Assembly (NCBI RefSeq): GCF_009664085.1
Contig: NZ_CP039268.1
Coordinates: 1,473,501 to 1,537,500 of the forward strand
Direction: 5' to 3'
DNA length: 64,000 nucleotides
Source of the DNA: Thermochromatium tepidum ATCC 43061
GTDB taxonomy: Bacteria > Pseudomonadota > Gammaproteobacteria > Chromatiales > Chromatiaceae
The first letter of the stretch is position 1. Each line of letters starts with the position of its first letter. Shown here in pieces: positions 58,897 through 64,000 of the stretch. A program made the position numbers and the translations under genes. Under the pieces are notes generated by a model, which was not told the origin of the DNA, searched no databases, and saw only the letters and a list, made by a program, of their open reading frames with translations.

Positions 58897-60687
58897 TCAG
58901 CGGACCTTGACCCGTGTCAGCTCCTCGCCGTCCGGGCTCATGATGTGCGTCGAGCAGGCCAGACAGGGATCGAAGCTGTGCAGAGTGCGCAGGACCTCCA
59001 GCGGCTGATCGGGCACCGCCACCGGCGTGTTCAGGAGCGCGGCCTCGAAGGCGCCGATATTGCCCGCTGGATCGCGCGGTGAGCCGTTCCAGGTGGTTGG
59101 CACCACGGCCTGATAGTTGGCGATCTTACCCTCCTCGATGACCACCCAGTGACCGAGCGCACCGCGTGGGGCCTCGGTGGTGCCGACACCCTTGGTCAGT
59201 TTCGGCCAAGTCTTGGGTTCCCATTTCTCGGGATTGGCGGTTGCGCTGTCGCCGGCCTTGAGATTGGCCACCAGCTTGTTCTGGAAGTGGCGCAGCTTGT
59301 GCGCCGCCCAGGACGCCTCCAGCCCGCGCGCCGCCGTGCGTCCGAGTGTCGAGAACAGCGCCGAGACCGGAAGCTGCAAGTCGGTCAGCACCTTCTCGAC
59401 CGGCTCCTTGAACTCCGGGATGCCCTTGGCATAGCCGATGATGTAGCGCGCCAGCGGCCCGACCTCCATCGCATGCCCACGCCAGCGCGGAGCCTTGATC
59501 CAACTGTATTTGGCGTTCTCGTCGATGGCCTCGATCCGGGTCTGGCTGCCCTTGGTGTTCGGACCCAGGACGAAGTTCGGCTCGGTCACGCCGTCCCAGG
59601 GGTGCAGTCCCTTGGACTCGTCTTTGTACTTGAACCAGGAATGGGCGACGAACTCCTGGATCTGCTCGGGATCGCGCAGATCGACCTCGTGGACCTCGTC
59701 GAGCTTGCCGTTGATGATGGCGCCGCGCGGCAGGCACTGGTTGTCGGACGAATCGTCGTTGGCGCGCTCCGGGATGTCGCCATAGGAGAGCACGGCCTGA
59801 CAGCTCAAGCCCCCGCCATAGGTCCAGTCTTTGTAGTAAGAAGCGATGGCCATGAGGTCGGGCAGATAGACCTTGTCGATGAACTCAATGGTGCGGTCGA
59901 TGATCGAGGAGACCAGATTCAGCCGCTCCATATTGACCGCGCCCACAGCGCCGGTGTCATGGATGTTGATGGCGCAGGGCACGCCGCCGACCAGCCAGTT
60001 CGGATGCGGGTTCTTACCGCCGTAGATGGTGTGGATCTTGACGATCTCTTTCTGGAAATCGAGCGCCTCCAGATAGTGGGTGACGGCCAGCAGATTGGCC
60101 TCGGGCGGCAGCCGGTAGGCCGGATTGCCCCAGTAGCCGTTGGTGAAGGGACCGAGCTGACCGGACTCGACGAAGCGCTTGATCCGGGTCTGCACGTCGC
60201 GGAAATAGCCGGGCGAGGACAGCGGCCAGTCCGAGATCGACTGCGCCAGCGCCGAGGTCGCCTTGGGATCGGCCTTGAGCGCCGCGACCACGTCTACCCA
60301 ATCGAGCGCATGCAGATGGTAGAAATGCACCAGATGATCGTGCGCGTAGAGTGTCAACTGCATGATGTTGCGGATGGAGTTGGCGTTCTCCGGGATCTGG
60401 ATGTCGAGCGCATCCTCGATGGCGCGCACCGAGGTCAGGGCATGGGTTCCTGTGCAGACACCGCAGATGCGCTGGGTGAAGGCCCAGGCATCGCGCGGAT
60501 CGCGACCGCGCAGGATCACCTCCAGACCGCGCCACATGGTGCCGGTCGAGACGGCGTTGCGGATGACGTTGTCCGCGTCGAGATTGACCTCGCACCGCAT
60601 GTGACCCTCGATGCGGGTCACGGGATCGACGACGACGCGCCGCCCGGCGGTGTCGAGTTGGAAGCCGTTGGGGGTCTGAACGCTCAT
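58897..60687 (-). CDS. hupL: [NiFe] hydrogenase large subunit
   Basis: Carries the NiFe active site of a membrane-bound uptake hydrogenase, 596 aa. The nickel-binding pairs are RICGVCTG (N-terminal) and DPCLACSTH (C-terminal). The His of the latter is followed by a 15-residue tail ([15 protein letters not shown]) removed by HupD. The N-terminal [15 protein letters not shown] is the L1 signature. Its start overlaps the hupS stop (ATGA), so translation is coupled to the small-subunit frame. The reading frame is intact. Confidence 0.97.
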   Translation of the reverse strand: MSVQTPNGFQLDTAGRRVVVDPVTRIEGHMRCEVNLDADNVIRNAVSTGTMWRGLEVILRGRDPRDAWAFTQRICGVCTGTHALTSVRAIEDALDIQIPENANSIRNIMQLTLYAHDHLVHFYHLHALDWVDVVAALKADPKATSALAQSISDWPLSSPGYFRDVQTRIKRFVESGQLGPFTNGYWGNPAYRLPPEANLLAVTHYLEALDFQKEIVKIHTIYGGKNPHPNWLVGGVPCAINIHDTGAVGAVNMERLNLVSSIIDRTIEFIDKVYLPDLMAIASYYKDWTYGGGLSCQAVLSYGDIPERANDDSSDNQCLPRGAIINGKLDEVHEVDLRDPEQIQEFVAHSWFKYKDESKGLHPWDGVTEPNFVLGPNTKGSQTRIEAIDENAKYSWIKAPRWRGHAMEVGPLARYIIGYAKGIPEFKEPVEKVLTDLQLPVSALFSTLGRTAARGLEASWAAHKLRHFQNKLVANLKAGDSATANPEKWEPKTWPKLTKGVGTTEAPRGALGHWVVIEEGKIANYQAVVPTTWNGSPRDPAGNIGAFEAALLNTPVAVPDQPLEVLRTLHSFDPCLACSTHIMSPDGEELTRVKVR

Positions 60688-61781
60688 GCCTGTTCATCCT
60701 CGGTGCGCTGGGCACCCGCGCGCTGTTTGATCCGATGGACGGCGCTCGCCGCCGCATGCGCGGTGATGGCCGCGCCGACCGCGCCGGCGGCCGCGATCCC
60801 GACGGCGTCGGCGTTGGCCTCAATGCCGAAAACGCGGGTGTCGGTGACATGGTCGTAGAAGCTGCCCTTGTCCCAGAAATCCTTCTCCGAGCAGCCGATG
60901 CAGCCATGCCCCGACTGGATCGGGAACGAAACTCCATCGTTCCAGCGCGTGGTCGAGCAGGCGTTGTAGGTGGTCGGCCCCTTGCAGCCCATTTTGTAGA
61001 GACAGTAGCCCTTGCGCGCACCCTCGTCGTCCCAGGACTCGACGAACTGACCGGCGTCGAAGTGTGGGCGGCGATAGCATTTGTCGTGGATGCGCTGACC
61101 GTAGAACATCTTCGGCCGCCCCTGGCGATCGAGCTCCGGCAGACGCTCGAAGGTCAGCATGTAGGCGATGACGCCGGTCATGACCTCGGCGATCGGCGGA
61201 CAGCCGGGCACCTTGATGATCGGCTTGTCGTGAATGACCTTGTCGATCGAGACGGCCTGGGTCGGATTCGGATGGGCCGCTTGTACGCAGCCCCAGGAGG
61301 CGCAGGTGCCCCAGGCGATGACGGCCTGACAGTCGGCGGCGACCTCGCGCAACTGATCCAGGAAGGGACGCCCGCCGATGATGCAGCTCATGCCGTCCTG
61401 ACCCAGCGGCGGATTGCCCTCGACGGCCAGGATGTAGCGGCCTTTGTACTGATGGCGGATCTAATCGAGGATCGCCTCGGCCTGATGACCGGCGGCGGCC
61501 ATGAGCGTGTCGTTGTAGTCGAGCGAGATCATCGACAGCACGACATCCGAGGCTAGCGGATGGGCCGAGCGGATGAAGGACTCCGAGCAGCAGGTGCACT
61601 CCAGACCGTGCAGCCAGAGCACCGGGATGCGCGGTTTGGTCTCCATGGCCTCGGCGATGCGACCCGCGAAGCCGGGCGCCAGACCCAGGGTCGCGGCCGT
61701 GATGGTGCAGAACTGGAGGAACCCGCGCCGGCTGATCCCCTGCCGGCGCATCGCCTCGTAGAAGGTATCGGTGGTTGCCAT
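60684..61781 (-). pseudogene. hupS: [NiFe] hydrogenase small subunit with in-frame TAG at codon 107
   Basis: Fe-S subunit of the uptake hydrogenase. Codons 1-106 encode a twin-arginine signal (SRRGFLQF) and the proximal-cluster motif [10 protein letters not shown] (Cys 62, 64, 65). Codon 107 (61463-61461) is TAG, preceded by EAILD and followed by [21 protein letters not shown]. The frame then continues intact to 60684 with [15 protein letters not shown] and the [13 protein letters not shown] cluster ligands. Homologues normally have a sense codon here; TAG is one base from GAG (Glu), CAG or AAG. ECTCC plus CASWGC is the six-cysteine pattern of oxygen-tolerant hydrogenases. It may be a null mutation, a sequencing error or read-through; if the base is wrong it is a normal 365-aa hupS. 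Confidence 0.9.
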
Positions 61782-62084
61782 CTCGTTGTATCTCTTTTCG
61801 TTATTGCGAGGCGCCACGGACGTGACGGCCTTTATCCTCCAAAGGGTGTGGAAATTAGAGCACCCCTTCCGCGACCTCATCAAGATGGCTGACAAAATAA
61901 AATTTGCGTTATCAATGACAATTATCAGTCGATACGATCCAATGACGGTGGTCGCTGTTCGTGCAACCTGTCCACACCAAACGACGGTTTCCGAACTCGC
62001 CCGAACCCATTAGTCTTGTCGCAACGCGGCGGCCAAGAGACAGGCAACGCCCGCCTTCGATCACCCCGACTCAGGAAGTCCCCC
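61782..62084. other. Divergent intergenic region, hupS / AEC transporter
   Basis: About 300 bases between divergent genes. An AT-rich stretch at about 61888-61935 (ACAAAATAAAATTTGCG and TATCAATGACAATTATCAG) contrasts with the GC-rich surroundings and is the probable hup promoter zone. No sigma-54 -24/-12 pair was found. A TATCAAT/ATTGATA-type imperfect palindrome could be a regulator site, but cannot be assigned. Confidence 0.4.
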
Positions 62085-63023
62085 TTGCTCGCTATCCTTG
62101 CCGTCACCGCTCCCATCTTCCTTCTGATCGCGCTCGGCTTCGTTGCCGTGCGTCGGGCCTGGATGCCGCGCGAGGGGGCGGTGGCCATGAGCCGCTATGC
62201 CCTGCTGTTCGCCCTGCCCGCGCTGCTGTTCGACACCCTCTCCAAGCGCTCGCTCGACAGCATCCTGGTGCCCGACTTCCTGCTGGTCTATGTCAGCGCC
62301 TCGCTGATCACCTACGGCATCGGCGTGCTGGTCGCCTCCATCGCGCGTCGCACCTCACCGCTCGACAATGCCTTTTTCGGCATGGGGCTGTCGATGTCTA
62401 ACAGCAGCTATATCGGCTATCCATTGGTGGTGCAATTGCTTGGCGACCCGGCCCTGATCGCGGTGGTCATGGCCATTCTGACCGAGGTGCTGATCATCCT
62501 GCCGCTGACCCTGATCCTGACCGAGCTCCATCGCGAGCGCGGACGCGGTAAGGTGCTGTGGATGCTGGGACGCGTGCTGCGCACGGTCGGTACCAATCCG
62601 ATCCTGTTGGCGATCGGTGCCGGACTGGTATTCGCCGCGCTCGGCTGGCACCTGCCGGTGCCGATCGGACGCACCCTCGAACTGCTGGCCGGCTCGGCGG
62701 CGGTGGTCGCGTTGTTCGCCATCGGTGGCAGTCTGGCTGGGCAGCGGGTGCGGGGTGCGCTCGGTCCAGCGACGGCGATCGCCGCGGGCAAGCTGGCGCT
62801 CCATCCGCTTGTGGCCATGGGGATGCTGAGGCTGGTGCCGACCCTGGACCCGACGCTCGGTCAGGCGGCACTGATCCTGGCCGGACTGCCGATGGTGACC
62901 ATCTTCCCGCTGATCGCAGAGCGCTATGACCAGGGCGAGATCCCGGCCAAGGCGCTGGTGATCACGACGCTCCTGGCCTTCGTAAGTCTCAATCTGTGGC
63001 TCTGGGTGTGGGAGATCGGGTAA
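62085..63023 (+). CDS. AEC-family (auxin efflux carrier-like) transporter
   Basis: A membrane transporter of 312 aa with about ten hydrophobic spans. A TTG at 62085 with AGGAAG upstream gives MLAILAVTAPIFLLIALGFV, a typical first span; a more upstream ATG at 62016 adds a hydrophilic, poorly conserved leader. Family motifs include SRYALLFALPALLFDTLSKR, GMGLSMSNSSYIGYPLV and NPILLAIGAGLVF. Bacterial AEC proteins export malate, malonate or similar acids; the substrate here is unknown. The gene diverges from hupS. Confidence 0.82.
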   Translation: MLAILAVTAPIFLLIALGFVAVRRAWMPREGAVAMSRYALLFALPALLFDTLSKRSLDSILVPDFLLVYVSASLITYGIGVLVASIARRTSPLDNAFFGMGLSMSNSSYIGYPLVVQLLGDPALIAVVMAILTEVLIILPLTLILTELHRERGRGKVLWMLGRVLRTVGTNPILLAIGAGLVFAALGWHLPVPIGRTLELLAGSAAVVALFAIGGSLAGQRVRGALGPATAIAAGKLALHPLVAMGMLRLVPTLDPTLGQAALILAGLPMVTIFPLIAERYDQGEIPAKALVITTLLAFVSLNLWLWVWEIG

Positions 63024-63174
63024 CCGGGTTAACCCAGCGATACTCTAAGCGTCTGGACTGGAGTAGACCTCGAATCTGGCCTATGCTCGCGGCCTTCATC
63101 AACGGATCCGGCGGTCCGACTAGGCTGCCGCTGTCTCAAACCACCCATCCACATCAACCCCGGAGTCTATACCC

Positions 63175-64000
63175 ATGCAGCATTTCGGCTTTCCGATGGA
63201 GGCCATCCTCATCTTCATCACTGTGGTCGCCGTATCCATCTATCTGGACCTGTTCGCGCACCGCAAGGTCGATGAGATCAGCGTCGCCGATGCGGCCAAG
63301 TGGTCGGTGTTTTGGATCGTGCTGGCGCTTGGCTTCTACGGCTATCTGTGGGGGCGTTTCGGCAAGGAGTGGGCCGACCTCTATCTGGCCGGCTATGTAC
63401 TCGAAAAGAGCCTCTCGGTCGATAACCTGATGGTCTTTATGGCCATCTTTGCCTCCTTTGGTATCCGCTCGGGCTTACAACACCGCATCCTTTACTGGGG
63501 CATCATCGGGGCGCTGGTGTTTCGTGCCATCTTCGTCCTGATCGGCACCAGTCTGTTTATGGCCAGCCCCTGGGTCGGGTTCGTCTTTGCCGCCCTGGTC
63601 GGCTGGAGCGGGGTGCAGATGCTCAAGAGCCGCGGTGAGGACGAAGAGATCGAGGACTATTCCGACCACTGGAGCGTGCGCCTGACCGGCAAGATGATGC
63701 CGATCTATACCCGATTGCATCTCGACCGCTTCTTCGTCAGACACGAGGAGCTGTTCGTCGGGCGCGAGGAGACCGAGCGCCAGAAGTCGGTCACGCGCCT
63801 GGGGACGCTCTATGCCACCCCGGCCTTCCTGTGCCTGGCGACCATCGAGACCTCGGACCTGGCGTTCTCGTTCGATTCGGTGCCGGCGGTGATCGCCGTG
63901 ACCCAGGAGCCGCTCCTGGTCTATGCCGCCATGATCTTCGCCATCCTGGGTCTGCGCAGCCTGTATTTCGTGCTCGCGGCCCTGACGCGCTATCTGGTGC
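63175..64000 (+). CDS. TerC/Alx-family membrane protein (3' end outside the window)
   Basis: The first 275 codons of a TerC-family integral membrane protein, cut by the window edge. Features include the acidic membrane motifs YLDLFAHRK, LEKSLSVDNLMVF and ETSDLAFSFDSVPAV, whose Glu/Asp residues are thought to bind metal. VRHEELFVGREET and ATPAFLCLATIE also match Alx/TerC. Family members are linked to manganese export and tellurite resistance. The ATG at 63175 precedes a conserved N terminus. Confidence 0.9.
   Translation, partial: MQHFGFPMEAILIFITVVAVSIYLDLFAHRKVDEISVADAAKWSVFWIVLALGFYGYLWGRFGKEWADLYLAGYVLEKSLSVDNLMVFMAIFASFGIRSGLQHRILYWGIIGALVFRAIFVLIGTSLFMASPWVGFVFAALVGWSGVQMLKSRGEDEEIEDYSDHWSVRLTGKMMPIYTRLHLDRFFVRHEELFVGREETERQKSVTRLGTLYATPAFLCLATIETSDLAFSFDSVPAVIAVTQEPLLVYAAMIFAILGLRSLYFVLAALTRYLV

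Noticed and set aside
59149-60858. A 569-codon open frame on the plus strand opposite hupL/hupS
   Set aside because: It mirrors the third-position GC bias of the genuine hydrogenase genes; its translation is low-complexity (Asp/Val/Gly/Leu-rich) with no recognisable motif.
61461-61463. The hupS TAG as a pyrrolysine or selenocysteine codon
   Set aside because: TAG is not a selenocysteine codon; pyrrolysine is not known in hydrogenases, and no pyl genes or special downstream structure are seen.
61888-61945. A Fur- or FNR-like site upstream of hupS
   Set aside because: The imperfect ATTGATA-type palindrome matches neither consensus well enough to name.

Overview
The window is GC-rich, tightly packed bacterial chromosome. 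It most resembles a purple sulfur bacterium (Chromatiaceae, Gammaproteobacteria). This rests on a dissimilatory sulfite-oxidation operon of the sat-aprMBA type, a membrane-bound uptake [NiFe] hydrogenase, a menaquinone cluster, an oxygen-independent ribonucleotide reductase and a gammaproteobacterial set of housekeeping genes (lptF, mrcB, yoaA-type helicase, mutS). The species assignment is inference; no 16S rRNA or photosynthesis gene lies in the window.

Layout. 1-5 kb: start of a SufS-type cysteine desulfurase (cut by the window edge), then a complete putrescine/spermidine ABC importer potFGHI. 5-9 kb, minus strand: lptF, purF and metZ. 9-12 kb: a small EF-hand protein, two alpha/beta hydrolases and an IS200/IS605-like remnant. 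11.9-18 kb: menFDBAC, whose genes mostly overlap or abut. 18-23 kb: a 1542-residue hybrid histidine kinase with CBS, PAS, kinase, two receiver and HPt modules. 23-30 kb, minus strand: a three-gene operon with an F5/8-domain (alpha/alpha)6 glycosidase-like protein, a GH94-type phosphorylase-like protein and a small exported protein. 30-30.6 kb: a decayed tnpB carrying a REP-like palindrome. 30.6-38 kb: HDOD protein, DinG/YoaA helicase, cysC, a phosphoesterase, small hypotheticals, a Sua5-type gene and a SlyD-like gene. 38-43 kb, minus strand: sat-aprM-aprB-aprA, ending at a clear intrinsic terminator. 43-48 kb: mrcB with an LpoP-like lipoprotein, and an ABC-2 exporter. 48-54 kb: RMD1-family protein, a membrane protein plus OmpA-like protein, and mutS. 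54-57.5 kb: nrdD, a separate glycyl-radical ORF and nrdG, preceded by paired NrdR-like boxes. 57.5-62 kb, minus strand: hupSLCD. 62-64 kb: an AEC transporter and the start of a TerC protein.

How the genes fit together. AprBA, with AprM as membrane partner, oxidises sulfite to APS, and Sat converts APS to sulfate and ATP; CysC uses APS for assimilation. Menaquinone and the hydrogenase belong to low-potential electron transfer, and class III RNR supplies deoxynucleotides without oxygen. Together they fit an anaerobic or microaerobic sulfur-oxidising lifestyle.

Most notable observations: (1) the hydrogenase small-subunit gene has an in-frame TAG at codon 107 while the rest of the frame and operon are intact; (2) the anaerobic RNR is split, with its glycyl-radical segment on its own 62-codon gene; (3) the GH94/F5-8 glycosidase/exported-protein operon has no obvious described counterpart; (4) a dispersed ~90-bp REP/MITE-like repeat is present in two inverted copies; (5) a palindromic repeat appears to have been inserted into the coding start of hupD.
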